Shown: positions 9,067 through 18,092, counted from the first letter of the stretch. The stretch: DNA of 64,000 bases from Streptomyces sp. LUP47B (GCF_001746295.1 NZ_MJAH01000004.1:124001-188000), one strand, 5' to 3'. Notes: generated by a model from the sequence alone, not told the origin. Made by a program: numbers and translations.

Positions 9067-9558
9067 TCATGGGTGCGTCCCGGCCCCGGCGGTCGGCAGC
9101 GTGGCGCACACGGCGTCGAGGACCGTCGCGTACGGCGTGCCGAAGTCGGTGAGCCGGGAACGGAGTTGCTCCAGAGCGTCGCGGTGCTCGGTGAGCAGGT
9201 CGAGGTCCCCGGTGCGGGCCGCGAACTCCAGCACCGAGGGCAGGAAGTCCGGCAGTTCCGCACCGGTGAACTCCAGCCCGGCGGCCCGGTAGACCTCCTT
9301 GAACCGCATCAGTGACATCCCGCGCCGCGTGTCCCCGTCCTGCCACGAGCTCAGATACAGACTGTGCCGGCTCCCGAAGTCGAAGACCTGGACGTAGTGC
9401 GCCGCCAGTTCCCGCGCGGGCGTCACCGCCGCGTGGTCGACGAACTCCCGCAGCTGCGGAGCCGCCTCACGCAGCAGCGGCAGCCGCGCGCGGAAGTCGC
9501 CGTCGGGATACGTCAGGCAGAGCGCCGCCGCCTGGTACAGCACCGCGTCCGAGGGCAT
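9067..9558 (-). CDS. narJ: NarJ-type nitrate reductase assembly chaperone (orphan)
   Basis: The 163-residue protein has the TorD/NarJ helical pattern. It has an N-terminal LCLTYPDGDFR, then the family-typical YVQVFDFGSRHSLYLSSW and DTRRGMSLMRFKEVYRAAG. NarJ helps insert the molybdenum cofactor into NarG before membrane attachment. In actinobacteria it normally sits inside narGHJI. Here no narG, narH or narI lies on either side, and the flanking genes are dnaK (convergent) and a DUF574 methyltransferase. AGGAGG lies 4 nt before the ATG. It is either a relic of a lost operon or a chaperone for an enzyme encoded elsewhere. Confidence 0.88.
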   Translation of the reverse strand: MPSDAVLYQAAALCLTYPDGDFRARLPLLREAAPQLREFVDHAAVTPARELAAHYVQVFDFGSRHSLYLSSWQDGDTRRGMSLMRFKEVYRAAGLEFTGAELPDFLPSVLEFAARTGDLDLLTEHRDALEQLRSRLTDFGTPYATVLDAVCATLPTAGAGTHP

Positions 9559-9692
9559 CGGACCTCCTCAGCGTCGTCCCGCGGTCGCGGCGGTGCCCGG
9601 TGTCGGTCACGTGCGCTCCCTCGGCCTGCCCGTGGCTGCTTCGAACCTAGGGCGGGGCGCGGGAGCGCACCCTTTACCGGCACCCGTACGGG

Positions 9693-10487
9693 TCAGACCT
9701 TGCGCGCGACCCCCGCGTACACCGGCACGATGCCCTCCGCCTGGGCCGCCACGTCCTGCGGACCCGGACGCCAGCCCGACACCGGGATCACCCCGGGGCC
9801 GAGCAGCTCCAGACCGTCGAAGAAGCGGGAGAACTCGGCGAGCGAGCGGGGGAAGAAGGGGGTGCCGGTGCGGCGGAACTGCTCGGCGGCCTTCTCGATG
9901 GCCTCGGGGCTCAGATCGGGCGTGACCTGCGAGAGGATCACGAAGCTGCCCGGGGCGAGCTCGGCGACGTACCGCTTGAGCAGCCCGTACGCGTCGTCGT
10001 CCAGGTAGTGGGTGAGCGCCACCAGGGACAGCGCGACCGGCTCCGAGAAGTCCAGGGTCTCGGCGGCCGACCGCAGGATGGTGTCCGGGTCGCGGACGTC
10101 AGCGTGCACATAGTCCGTGGCGCCCTCAGGGGTGCTGTGCAGCAGGGCCTGCGCGTGCCTCAGGACGATCGGGTCGTTGTCCGCGTACACGACCTTCGAC
10201 TCCGGGGCGATCTCCTGTGCCACCTGGTGCAGATTGGGCTCGGTGGGGATTCCGGTGCCGATGTCGAGGAACTGGCGGACACCGGCCTCCGCGGCCGTCC
10301 GCACCGCCCGCTGCATGAAGCGGCGGTTGGCACGCGCCCCGCGCACCACGGTGGCGTCCACCTCGAGGATCCTGCGGGCCAGTGCCTCGTCCACCGGGTA
10401 GTTGTCCTTGCCACCCAGCCACCAGTCGTACACCCGCGCCGGGTGCGGGCGGCTCGTGTCGATTCCGGGTGCGTCGGATCCGGTCAT
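9693..10487 (-). CDS. SAM-dependent methyltransferase, DUF574 family
   Basis: The 264-residue protein carries the DUF574 signatures DTSRPHPARVYDWWLGGKDN at the N-terminus, ANRRFMQRAVR, and FLDIGTGIPTEPNLH, the SAM-binding glycine motif. YADNDPIVL follows. This family is greatly expanded in Streptomyces and usually sits beside XRE/DUF5753 regulators, as here; its substrates are unknown. The ATG follows GGGAGAGGACACCGC. It starts 63 nt downstream of the XRE gene and is probably in the same transcript. Confidence 0.92.
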   Translation of the reverse strand: MTGSDAPGIDTSRPHPARVYDWWLGGKDNYPVDEALARRILEVDATVVRGARANRRFMQRAVRTAAEAGVRQFLDIGTGIPTEPNLHQVAQEIAPESKVVYADNDPIVLRHAQALLHSTPEGATDYVHADVRDPDTILRSAAETLDFSEPVALSLVALTHYLDDDAYGLLKRYVAELAPGSFVILSQVTPDLSPEAIEKAAEQFRRTGTPFFPRSLAEFSRFFDGLELLGPGVIPVSGWRPGPQDVAAQAEGIVPVYAGVARKV

Positions 10488-10550
10488 GCGGTGTCCTCTC
10501 CCCTGTGATGCCGTCGGTGGTGCGCGTGGCGTGTGGTCGTGCCGCCCCGC

Positions 10551-11414
10551 TCAGAAGTCCTCGCGGCGCTCCCGCAGCAGCTTCTTCGTACGCTCGGCCG
10601 ACGCGGCCCGCGCCGACATGTGGTCCAGGACCTCCAGGTGCGTGGCGACCTCCTGACGGGAGTCGAGATACAGCGCACCGGTCAGGTACTCGGTGAAGAC
10701 CAGGTCGGGCAGCTCCGGCTCGGAGAAGCGGAACAGGGAGAAGGGCGCGTACGTCCCCGGGTGCGGGCCGTCCTCGAACTCGCACACCTGGAGCGTGACC
10801 CGGTCGCGCTCGGCGAACTCCAGGAGCTTGTCGAGCTGCTCGCGCATCACCCCGGAGCGGATGCTCACCGGGCGACGCAGCACCGTCTCGTCCATGATCA
10901 CCCACAGATGGGGCGCGTTCGGGCGCTCCAGCAGCTGCTGCCGGGCCATGCGCAGCGACACATGCCGCTCCAGCGACTCAGGACCCGCGTGCCCGATGGT
11001 CCCGGCCGCCATGACGGCACGCGCGTAGTCCTCGGTCTGCAGCAGTCCGGGCACGAAGTGCGGCTCGTAGGACCGGATGATCCCGGCCGCGCCCTCGAGG
11101 CTCACGTACAGGCTGAACCACTCGGGCAGCACGTCGTGGAACCGCTGCCACCAGCCCGGTCTGTTCGCCTCCTCGGCCAGCCGGACGAAGGTCTCGACCT
11201 GTTCCCCGGGCACGCCGTACGTCTCCAGGAGCACCTGGACATACGGGATCTTCAGGGCGACCTCGGCCATCTCTATGCGCCGTACGGTCGCGGGGGCCAC
11301 CCGCAGTACCCGCGCGGCCTCCTCGCGCTTGAGGCCGGCCGCCTCCCGCAGCTCCTGAAGCCGTCTGCCGAGCACCACCTGGCCCACTGTCGGCGCAGGT
11401 CGCCGCTCACTCAC
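10551..11414 (-). CDS. XRE-family regulator with DUF5753 sensor domain
   Basis: The 287-residue protein has an N-terminal helix-turn-helix (LGRRLQELREAAGLKREEAA ... VAPATVRRIEMAE, residues ~15-60). The DUF5753 domain follows, with WFSLYVSLEGAAGIIRSYEP, the typical FVPGLLQTEDYARA and VIMDETVLRRPV. These proteins are actinobacteria-specific regulators usually paired with a small DUF397 protein or a DUF574 methyltransferase. Only the methyltransferase is present here; no DUF397 frame fits the 63-nt gap. The GTG start has GGGGAGG 6 nt upstream. Confidence 0.92.
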   Translation of the reverse strand: MSERRPAPTVGQVVLGRRLQELREAAGLKREEAARVLRVAPATVRRIEMAEVALKIPYVQVLLETYGVPGEQVETFVRLAEEANRPGWWQRFHDVLPEWFSLYVSLEGAAGIIRSYEPHFVPGLLQTEDYARAVMAAGTIGHAGPESLERHVSLRMARQQLLERPNAPHLWVIMDETVLRRPVSIRSGVMREQLDKLLEFAERDRVTLQVCEFEDGPHPGTYAPFSLFRFSEPELPDLVFTEYLTGALYLDSRQEVATHLEVLDHMSARAASAERTKKLLRERREDF

Positions 11415-11599
11415 GCCACGCCTCCCCTACGCGTCGAAGCTTGCGTGCAGTGTGCCATGCTCCCAGGCCGGTCTCACCGGTCACGACCGCTTCCCTCAAT
11501 TACCTCCCGCGTAATCGACCGGGAGCCGGGCGGCCGGGATCGTGGTGGTCACGGGTTCCGGGCCGGCGCACTCCGGTCCGGGGCCCTCCCCGCGCCCCG

Positions 11600-12424
11600 T
11601 CAGGGCAGCAGGGAGTGAAGGTACTTGACCGTCGACGGGTCGGCCGGGAGGAACGTCTCGATGGCCAGCTCGGCGACGGTCACGTCCATGGGCGTGTTGA
11701 AGGTGGACGTGGAGGAGATGAACGACAGCGTCCGGCCCTCGTGCTCGATCCGCATCGGCAGCGCGAAGTACGGGACGGGATGCGTCTGTTCGGAGCCGGC
11801 GTCGGTCTCGGGGGCCGCCACCGGGTACGCCGCCACCTCCTCGTACAGCTCCCGCAGCGACTCGGAGCGGCGCAGGGCGATCTGCCGCCGCATCTGTTCC
11901 AGCAGATGGCCGCGCCACTCCCGCAGATTGCGGATGCGCGGGGCCAGGCCCTCGGGGTGCAGGGTGAGCCGCATGGTGTTGAGAGGGGGCCGGAGCAGGG
12001 ACTCCGGGATGCCGTCGAGGAGCATCATGATGCCCCGGTTCGCGGCCACGACGTGGTACCCGGCGTCGAACACCAGAGCGGGGTAGGGCTCATAGCCCTG
12101 GATCAACCGCTCGATCCCCTCGCGCAGGGAGTCCAGGGACGGATCGTCCAGCGGGGTCTCCGGGAAGCGCGGGGCGTACCCCGCCGCGAGGAGCAGCGCA
12201 TTGCGCTCCCTTACCGGCACGTCCAGATGCTCGGCGAGCCGCAGCACCATCTCCTCGCTCGGCCGGGAGCGTCCCGTCTCGACGAAGCTGATGTGCCGGG
12301 CGCTGGAGTCCGCCCGCAGCGCCAACTCCAGCTGACTTACCCGCCGTTGCTCCCGCCAGGCGCGCAGAAGCGGACCGACGCCCTGACCGGAGGGGGCGGC
12401 TGCAGGGGAGGCGGTAATGGTCAT
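11600..12424 (-). CDS. XRE-family regulator with MmyB-like ligand-binding domain
   Basis: The 274-residue protein has an N-terminal HTH: LLRAWREQRRVSQLELAL and SARHISFVETGRSRPSEEMV, near residues 24-60. A C-terminal MmyB-type domain follows, with the conserved PALVFDAGYHVVAANRGIMM and LTLHPEGLAPRI. MmyB domains are PAS-like folds reported to bind fatty acid in some members. The gene ends 185 nt upstream of the DUF5753 regulator on the same strand. It starts 114 nt from the divergent pterin dehydratase, so a shared promoter region is possible. Confidence 0.9.
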   Translation of the reverse strand: MTITASPAAAPSGQGVGPLLRAWREQRRVSQLELALRADSSARHISFVETGRSRPSEEMVLRLAEHLDVPVRERNALLLAAGYAPRFPETPLDDPSLDSLREGIERLIQGYEPYPALVFDAGYHVVAANRGIMMLLDGIPESLLRPPLNTMRLTLHPEGLAPRIRNLREWRGHLLEQMRRQIALRRSESLRELYEEVAAYPVAAPETDAGSEQTHPVPYFALPMRIEHEGRTLSFISSTSTFNTPMDVTVAELAIETFLPADPSTVKYLHSLLP

Positions 12425-12538
12425 ATGTACGACCGTAGCCGAGGAGCGGCGGACAGGGCACGGCGGCGCTCGGCAGGGCCGCGGAGGCGCAGCTGTGGCA
12501 CGCTGAAGACACCCGGACCCTCAGGAAGGAGCGAGGTC

Positions 12539-12844
12539 ATGCCCGTCGAACCCCTGTCGCAGAAGGAGATCGAGGACCGGCTCGCGGAACTGCCGGGCTG
12601 GTCCGTCGACGACGGCCGCCTCACCCGCTCGTACCGCCTCGGCACGCACTTCGCCGCGACCGCGATGGTCGTCCACATCGCCCAGGTCCAGGAGGAACTC
12701 GATCACCACTCCGACCTCACCCTCGGCTACAACACGGTCGCGCTGTCCGTGCACACCCACAGCGCGGGCGGCGCCGTCACCGCGAAGGACTTCGAGCTCG
12801 CCCAGCGGGTGGAGGCGCTCGCCCAGGGCCACGGAGCCGAGTGA
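12539..12844 (+). CDS. Pterin-4a-carbinolamine dehydratase
   Basis: The 101-residue protein matches the length of the DCoH/PhhB family. ELPGWSVDDGRLTRSY is followed by AQVQEELDHHSDLTLGYNTV, containing the paired His residues of the active site, and a VHTHSAGGAVTAKDFELA tail. It recycles 4a-hydroxytetrahydropterin for aromatic amino acid hydroxylases or acts as a moonlighting protein. The ATG start is chosen by AGGAAGGA 9 nt upstream. It is followed directly by decayed sequence. Confidence 0.94.
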   Translation: MPVEPLSQKEIEDRLAELPGWSVDDGRLTRSYRLGTHFAATAMVVHIAQVQEELDHHSDLTLGYNTVALSVHTHSAGGAVTAKDFELAQRVEALAQGHGAE

Positions 12845-12848
12845 GCCC

Positions 12849-13234
12849 GTGCTCGACGACGAGGAGGCCGACTCCCACGACGTCTCCCGCGGCGGCGAGC
12901 CCGGGCCGCCGCGGCCGCGGACGCCGTACTCGGTCCGGTCCCCGCGCACATCCGGCGGCTCCTCGACGTGGACTGCGGCACCGGGATCGTCCCCCGCAGG
13001 CTCGCGCCGCCCGGCCCGAGCCCCGGGTGCCGGCTGACGTACGGCTGGGCCCGCATGGCCGCCGTACGGCTGCCCGGCGCGGTCGTGCTCGCCGGTAGTC
13101 GTGCGCTGCCGCTCCCCGACGTGGTGTTCGACGTCGTCACCAGCGGGTGTCTGCTGCACCTCCTCGATCGACCCGAGGGCGTCCGTGCCATGGTCGCCGA
13201 GTGTGCCCGGGTCCTTACCGTTCCTGAAGACTGA
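12849..13234 (+). pseudogene. Remnant of a class I SAM-dependent methyltransferase
   Basis: The start of the reading (from GTG 12849, VLDDEEADSHDVSRGGEP) is in one frame. At about 12900 the coding sense shifts to another frame: AAADAVLGPVPAHIRRLLDV followed by CGTGIVPRRLA, the SAM-binding motif I. Further on, ALPLPDVVFDVVTSGCLLHL resembles motif IV/post-I, with ECARVL after it, then a stop. The region between motif I and motif IV is much shorter than in intact relatives. The frameshift plus internal loss argue for a pseudogene. Confidence 0.6.
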
Positions 13235-13240
13235 GCAGGA

Positions 13241-13423
13241 GTGAGCCCCAGCCAGCCGCACGCCCCGAACGGTCTTGAGCGTAAGCACGCCCATGGCGAA
13301 TTCCTGTGCCTCGGCACGGACGTCGAGGTGCTGGAACCCTCCGAGCTGCGTGAACGGATGGCCCGCACGATCGCCGAACTGGCCGAAAGATACGGCAACG
13401 CGGCGTCCCCGTGCGGCGACTGA
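13241..13423 (+). pseudogene. C-terminal fragment, possibly of a WYL-domain regulator
   Basis: Only about 60 codons are open, in the same frame as the methyltransferase remnant but after its stop. The end [20 protein letters not shown] and AELAERYG resembles the extreme C-terminus of WYL-domain transcriptional regulators. No N-terminal HTH or WYL core lies upstream. It has no convincing ribosome site. It is most likely the scar of a deletion that also damaged the adjacent methyltransferase. The family assignment is tentative. Confidence 0.4.
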
Positions 13424-13466
13424 GGAGCGGAACCCGTCCGTCCTCACCGCTCCGGAGGTTCACCCC

Positions 13467-15338
13467 GTGCAGCACCCGCACCCGCACCGCAGACGCCGAG
13501 TCCTCCTCTCGGCGACGACCGCCGCCGTGGCCCTCGTGGCCGCCGGTCTGACCGCGCTGTCGCCCGGTACGGCCGAGGCCGCCACCGCCCGCCAGGTCGA
13601 GAAACTCGATCGGGGAGTCGTCAGCGTGCACACCAGCAGCGGCAACCTGGTCAGCTGGCGCTGGCTCGGCACCGACCCGAACGACGTGTCCTTCAACGTC
13701 TACCGCGCCGGCACGAAGGTCAACTCGACCCCGGTCACCGGCTCCACGAACTACTTCCACTCCGGCGCGCCCGCCGAGGCCGACTACACCGTCCGGGCGA
13801 TCGTCGGCGGTGTCGAGCAGGCGGACTCGGTCCACGCCGTCCAACTCCGCGGCGGCTACAAGGACGTTCCCATCAGCCCGCCGGCCGGCGGCACGACCCC
13901 GGACGGCGTCGCCTACACCTATGAGGCCAACGACGCGTCGGTGGCCGACCTCGACGGCGACGGGGCGCTGGACTTCGTCCTCAAGTGGCAGCCGACCAAC
14001 GCCAAGGACAACTCCCAGTCCGGCTACACCGGCAACACGATCCTCGACGGCGTCAAGCTGGACGGCACCCGGCTGTGGCGGATCGACCTGGGCCGCAACA
14101 TCCGTTCCGGCGCCCACTACACACAGTTCCAGGCGTACGACTACGACGGCGACGGCAAGGCCGAGGTCGCCATGAAGACGGCGGACGGTACGGTCGACGG
14201 CACCGGCGCGGTGATCGGCAGCGCGTCGGCCGACCACCGCAACTCCAGCGGCTATGTCCTGTCCGGCCCCGAGTACCTGACGATGTTCAACGGCCTGACC
14301 GGCAAGGCGATGCAGAGCGTCGACTACGTCCCGGCCCGCGGCACGGTGTCGTCGTGGGGCGACTCGTACGGCAACCGGGTCGACCGCTTCCTCGCCGGGA
14401 CGGCGTACCTGGACGGCGCCCGCCCGTCGCTGATCATGGCCCGCGGCTACTACACCCGAACGGTGATCGCGGCCTGGGACTGGCGAGGCGACACCTTCAC
14501 CCGCCGCTGGACCTTCGACACCAACTCCTCGACCAACAGCGGCAAGGGCTACGACGGCCAGGGCTCGCACAGTCTGTCCGTCGGGGACGTCGACAACGAC
14601 GGCAAGGACGAGATCGTCTACGGGGCGATGGCGGTCGACGACAACGGCAACGGGCTGTGGACCACCAAGACGGGCCACGGCGACGCCCAGCACCTCGGCG
14701 ACCTCGACCCCTCCCACGCGGGTCTCGAGTACTTCAAGGTCTCGGAGTCGGCCTCCCAGCCGGCGGAGCTGTACATCAACCCGGCGAACGGCATGGTGAA
14801 CTGGAAACTGGCCGCGTGCTGCGACAACGGGCGGGGCGTCGCCGGCGACATCTGGGCCGGCAACGACGGCGCGGAGGTCTGGTCGGCCTCCGACACCTCG
14901 ATCCGCGACGAGGCGGGCGCCACGAAGGGCCGCGAGCCGTCCTCGGTGAACTTCCTGTCCTGGTGGGACGGCGACACGGTCCGTGAACTCCTGGACGGCA
15001 CCCACATCGACAAGTACGGCACCTCGTCGGACACCCGCCTCCTGACGGGGGCGTCGGTCCATTCCAACAACGGCACCAAGGCGACCCCGTCCCTGTCCGG
15101 CGACATCCTGGGCGACTGGCGCGAGGAAGTCGTCTGGCCGACGTCGGACAACACGGCCCTGCGGATCTACTCGACGCCGTACGAGACGACGACGAAGATC
15201 ACGACCCTCCTCCACGACACGATGTACCGCACGGGCCTTGCCTGGCAGAACACGGCGTACAACCAGCCCCCGCACCCGAGCTTCTTCATCGGCAACGGGA
15301 TGGCGACGGCGCCGAGGCCGACGGTGTACACGCCCTGA
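13467..15338 (+). CDS. Secreted rhamnogalacturonan lyase, PL11 family
   Basis: The GTG start lies 8 nt after GGAGG and gives 623 residues. A basic start and hydrophobic core (about residues 8-36, ending GTAEAA) form a Sec signal peptide. The mature protein opens with ARQVEKLDRGVVSVHTSSGN and continues through repeated acidic calcium-site motifs: DLDGDGALDFVLKW, YDYDGDGKAEVAMK and VDNDGKDEIVYG. The end is YRTGLAWQNTAYNQPPHPSF. This is the YesW/YesX-like PL11 architecture, a calcium-dependent eight-bladed propeller that cleaves the rhamnogalacturonan-I backbone by beta-elimination. Its unsaturated products are the substrates of GH105 enzymes, one of which lies at 33672. No carbohydrate-binding module is attached. 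Confidence 0.94.
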   Translation: MQHPHPHRRRRVLLSATTAAVALVAAGLTALSPGTAEAATARQVEKLDRGVVSVHTSSGNLVSWRWLGTDPNDVSFNVYRAGTKVNSTPVTGSTNYFHSGAPAEADYTVRAIVGGVEQADSVHAVQLRGGYKDVPISPPAGGTTPDGVAYTYEANDASVADLDGDGALDFVLKWQPTNAKDNSQSGYTGNTILDGVKLDGTRLWRIDLGRNIRSGAHYTQFQAYDYDGDGKAEVAMKTADGTVDGTGAVIGSASADHRNSSGYVLSGPEYLTMFNGLTGKAMQSVDYVPARGTVSSWGDSYGNRVDRFLAGTAYLDGARPSLIMARGYYTRTVIAAWDWRGDTFTRRWTFDTNSSTNSGKGYDGQGSHSLSVGDVDNDGKDEIVYGAMAVDDNGNGLWTTKTGHGDAQHLGDLDPSHAGLEYFKVSESASQPAELYINPANGMVNWKLAACCDNGRGVAGDIWAGNDGAEVWSASDTSIRDEAGATKGREPSSVNFLSWWDGDTVRELLDGTHIDKYGTSSDTRLLTGASVHSNNGTKATPSLSGDILGDWREEVVWPTSDNTALRIYSTPYETTTKITTLLHDTMYRTGLAWQNTAYNQPPHPSFFIGNGMATAPRPTVYTP

Positions 15339-15345
15339 CATGAGC

Positions 15346-15375
15346 GACAGGGCGGCTGCGGACAGCCGCCCTGTC
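15346..15375. terminator. Bidirectional hairpin between PL11 and GH74 genes
   Basis: GACAGGGCGGCTG (15346-15358) and CAGCCGCCCTGTC (15363-15375) form a perfect 13-bp stem with a 4-nt loop. The hairpin is placed between two convergent stop codons, 7 nt from each gene end, so it can serve both transcripts. Confidence 0.85.
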
Positions 15376-15381
15376 CTCGGG

Positions 15382-18057
15382 TCAGGCCACCGTGCAGGTC
15401 TGGTCGCCCAGCTTGAACGCGGTCGGTTTTCCGTTCGTCCCCGACCAGCTCCCCGTGAAGCCGAAGCTCACGGACGAGCCCGCGGCCACGTTGGCGTTCC
15501 AGCCGACGTTCTTCGCGGTGACCGTCGAGCCCGACTGGGTGGACTCGGCGTTCCAGGTCTGGGAGATCGTCTGAGCGTTGGGGAAGGCCCAGCCGAGTGA
15601 CCAGCCGGTCCAGGTGCTCGAGCCCGTGTTGCTCAGCTGGACGTCCGCCTGGAAGCCGCCCGACCACTGGTTGGTGATCTTGTACGTCACCGCGCAGGCG
15701 CCCGTGGGGGTCGGGTCCGTCGGATCCGTCGGGTCCGTCGGATCGGTGCCGCCTCCGCCGCTCGTGTCGGACGTGTCGCCGTAGATCACGCCCCGTCCGT
15801 TGGTCGAGACGTACACCCGGCCGTACACCCGCGGGTCACCGGTGATGGCCGCGCCGGTCCAACCCCACTGGTGGGCGTCATCGTTGATGCGGGTCCAGGT
15901 CGCGCCCTTGTCGGTCGAGCGGAAGATGCCGCGGACGCCACCGATCTTCGCGCTGGTGTAGAGCGTCTGGTACGACGCACCCGTGGCCGCCTTCCCGAAT
16001 CCGATCGCGTCGGCCTGGTCGACGTGGGCGAGTTTCGTCCAGCTCGCGCCGGCGTCCGTGGAGTGCCACAGACCGTACGCCCCGTCGGTGGCCCCGCCCG
16101 CGAGCCAGACGTCACCCTTCACGCCGGGCAGCGCCTTGAAGCGCACGCTGTCACCGCTCGGCAGTCCGGTCGCCGCGGACGCGGTGAACGTCGCCCCGCC
16201 GTCCGTACTCACGTAGAACTTCCCGGACTTGAAGCCGTAGAAGGTCTTCGCGTCCACCCGGTCCGACTCCACGATCGCCCCGGCCGGGAGGCCGCTCGAC
16301 GCCGACCAGGACGAACCGAAGCCCGTCGTGTACTGCACGCCCGTGCCGTCCGGACTCCACACGAACCGGCTGCCGTCCGAGGCGGCGGCCACCGTCCCGC
16401 CACCGCTGACGCCCGAAGGGTCGGTCCCCGCGAACCAGTTGGCCCCGTTGTCCGTCGAGAACGCGATGTGCGGGCCCGAGTCCAGATTGCCGACCCGTAC
16501 GACCGTGTTGGCGTTCGTCTCGGCGAAGTCCAGACTCGTGGTCGTGGTGAAGTTCGGGGACGTGAACATCATCGACGGGACCTTGGCGAGGTCCGTGTGC
16601 CGGAAGCCGCCGACGTCTCCGAGCGCGCTCAGCAGCGGGGCGCCGGAGGGCGGTGAGGCGAGGTCGTTCACCGCGGTCTCCTCCAGGCCCTGCACCATCG
16701 GCTTGATGGCGAACTGGCCGCCGGAGTCCCAGTTCGTGAGGTTCTCCGTGCCGTAGAGCGTGGCCCCCGTGCCGTACATCATGCGGTTCGAGTTGAACGG
16801 GTCGATCTCCAGGGACTCGGTCATCCACCCGAGTTTCGGGCTCTGTTCGGGCGGTGACGGGTTCGCGCCCCAGGTCAGCCAGGGAGAGGACGAGACGTCC
16901 ATCGTGTAGCGGTTCGCGCGGTTGGGGTACGACGAGTAGTCCCACGCCTTCGTCCAGGTCGCCCCGTTGTCGGTGGACCGGAAGATCTGGGTGTCGGGCC
17001 ACCACGAGCTGTACGCCGTCGCCATCACCGTCCCGGGCTTCTGCCGGTCCACCGTCAGCCCGCTGAAGCCGTAGTAGGTGTCGGCCTCCGCGACCGGGCT
17101 GATGTTCGTCCAGGTGCCGGTCGCCGTCGCGTACCGCCACACCTGCCCCTTGCCACCGTCGTAGGGGCCGCCCTTGTCGCTGTAGGAGAGATACAGATAG
17201 CCGCCCGTCGCGTCCAGGACGCCCTTGTGGGCCAGGTAGCCCGTCGGCTGGCCGGCGAGCCGCGTCCAGGTCGCGCCCGCGTCCGTCGACCGGTACACCG
17301 AGTTCTGGAGGTCCGCGACGCCGACGTAGATCGCCCGGGTGGCGTTCCCGGACGTGCCCGTCGACTCGTCGAAGGTCACCCAGACGACGCCCTGGTTGTC
17401 GCTCGCGTAGCCGCTGGTGTCGCTCGGATCCTGCTGGTAGTTGCCGACGTTGGGGAAGTTCGCCACCTGCGACCAGCTGACCCCGGAGTCCGTCGACCGC
17501 CACAGCCCCTTGCCGCTCGGTGCCCCGAGATACAGCACGCTGTTCTTGTTCGGGTCCACCGCCAGCCGCTCGCCCATGCCCCGCCCCGGCATGTTGCCGC
17601 CGAGCTTGAAGGGCAGGTCGGCCTTCTGCCAGCTCGCGCCCCGGTTCGAGGAGCGCATGACCGCGCCGTTCTTCGGGTCCCAGCCGTTGGTGTACGTCCC
17701 GACGGCCGCGTACACCTTGTTCGGATCCACGGAGTCGGAGGCCAGGCTGACCACACCGGTGTGCCCCCAGTCGTCCCAGCCGACCGAGTCGAGCAGCGGC
17801 GTCCAGGTCCTGGACGACTCCTGCCAGCGGTAGGCCCCGCCGATGTCGGTTCGGGCGTACGCCAGGTTCTTCTCGGAGCGGTTGAAGACGATCCCGGGGA
17901 CGAAACCGCCGCCGTCGATCCGGGCGTTCTTCCAGGTGTACGTGTCGGCGGCGAGCGAGACCTTCGCGGTGCTGTCGGCCGCCAGTGCGGGCGGGGTGCC
18001 GGCGAGCAGCCCGGCCGCGAGCGCGAGCACGGCCGTGAGGATGCGGGTTCTTCGCAC
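15382..18057 (-). CDS. Secreted xyloglucanase, GH74 with C-terminal CBM2
   Basis: The 891-residue protein has a signal peptide of about 26 residues (cleavage near PALAAD). A tandem beta-propeller GH74 catalytic part covers about residues 40-770; KNARIDGGGFVPGIVFNRSE, YARTDIGGAYRW and repeated FRSTDxGATWT motifs are typical. A Thr-Asp-Pro linker follows, made of repeats of DPT. The last 100 residues form a CBM2 cellulose-binding module with CAVTYKITNQWSGGFQADV and a closing Cys. GH74 enzymes cleave the beta-1,4-glucan backbone of xyloglucan. The GTG start is preceded by GGAAAGGA, which forms one arm of a palindrome. An AAGCGCTT motif lies 36 nt upstream. Confidence 0.95.
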   Translation of the reverse strand: MRRTRILTAVLALAAGLLAGTPPALAADSTAKVSLAADTYTWKNARIDGGGFVPGIVFNRSEKNLAYARTDIGGAYRWQESSRTWTPLLDSVGWDDWGHTGVVSLASDSVDPNKVYAAVGTYTNGWDPKNGAVMRSSNRGASWQKADLPFKLGGNMPGRGMGERLAVDPNKNSVLYLGAPSGKGLWRSTDSGVSWSQVANFPNVGNYQQDPSDTSGYASDNQGVVWVTFDESTGTSGNATRAIYVGVADLQNSVYRSTDAGATWTRLAGQPTGYLAHKGVLDATGGYLYLSYSDKGGPYDGGKGQVWRYATATGTWTNISPVAEADTYYGFSGLTVDRQKPGTVMATAYSSWWPDTQIFRSTDNGATWTKAWDYSSYPNRANRYTMDVSSSPWLTWGANPSPPEQSPKLGWMTESLEIDPFNSNRMMYGTGATLYGTENLTNWDSGGQFAIKPMVQGLEETAVNDLASPPSGAPLLSALGDVGGFRHTDLAKVPSMMFTSPNFTTTTSLDFAETNANTVVRVGNLDSGPHIAFSTDNGANWFAGTDPSGVSGGGTVAAASDGSRFVWSPDGTGVQYTTGFGSSWSASSGLPAGAIVESDRVDAKTFYGFKSGKFYVSTDGGATFTASAATGLPSGDSVRFKALPGVKGDVWLAGGATDGAYGLWHSTDAGASWTKLAHVDQADAIGFGKAATGASYQTLYTSAKIGGVRGIFRSTDKGATWTRINDDAHQWGWTGAAITGDPRVYGRVYVSTNGRGVIYGDTSDTSGGGGTDPTDPTDPTDPTPTGACAVTYKITNQWSGGFQADVQLSNTGSSTWTGWSLGWAFPNAQTISQTWNAESTQSGSTVTAKNVGWNANVAAGSSVSFGFTGSWSGTNGKPTAFKLGDQTCTVA

Positions 18058-18064
18058 GGGGGGT

Positions 18065-18079
18065 CCTTTCCGGGAAAGG
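18065..18079 (-). promoter_or_regulatory. Palindrome covering the GH74 ribosome-binding site
   Basis: CCTTTCC-G-GGAAAGG is a perfect 15-bp inverted repeat, and the arm nearest the gene supplies its Shine-Dalgarno sequence (read on the minus strand, GGAAAGG). As RNA it could hide the ribosome site; as DNA it could bind a dimeric repressor. The symmetry is seen directly; its function is inferred. Confidence 0.4.
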
Positions 18080-18092
18080 GGGCGTAGGGGGT

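Noticed and set aside
9061..9693. Possible grpE/dnaJ/hspR genes after dnaK
   Set aside because: The frames after dnaK encode only NarJ on the other strand; no J-domain HPD or GrpE-like coiled coil is present.
10488..10550. DUF397 small gene expected beside an XRE-DUF5753 regulator
   Set aside because: The gap is only 63 nt and holds just the methyltransferase leader.
15690..15760. Short tandem GGATCCGTCG-type repeats, also near 23440-23480
   Set aside because: They encode the Asp-Pro-Thr linkers between catalytic and cellulose-binding domains; not CRISPR and not a regulatory array.
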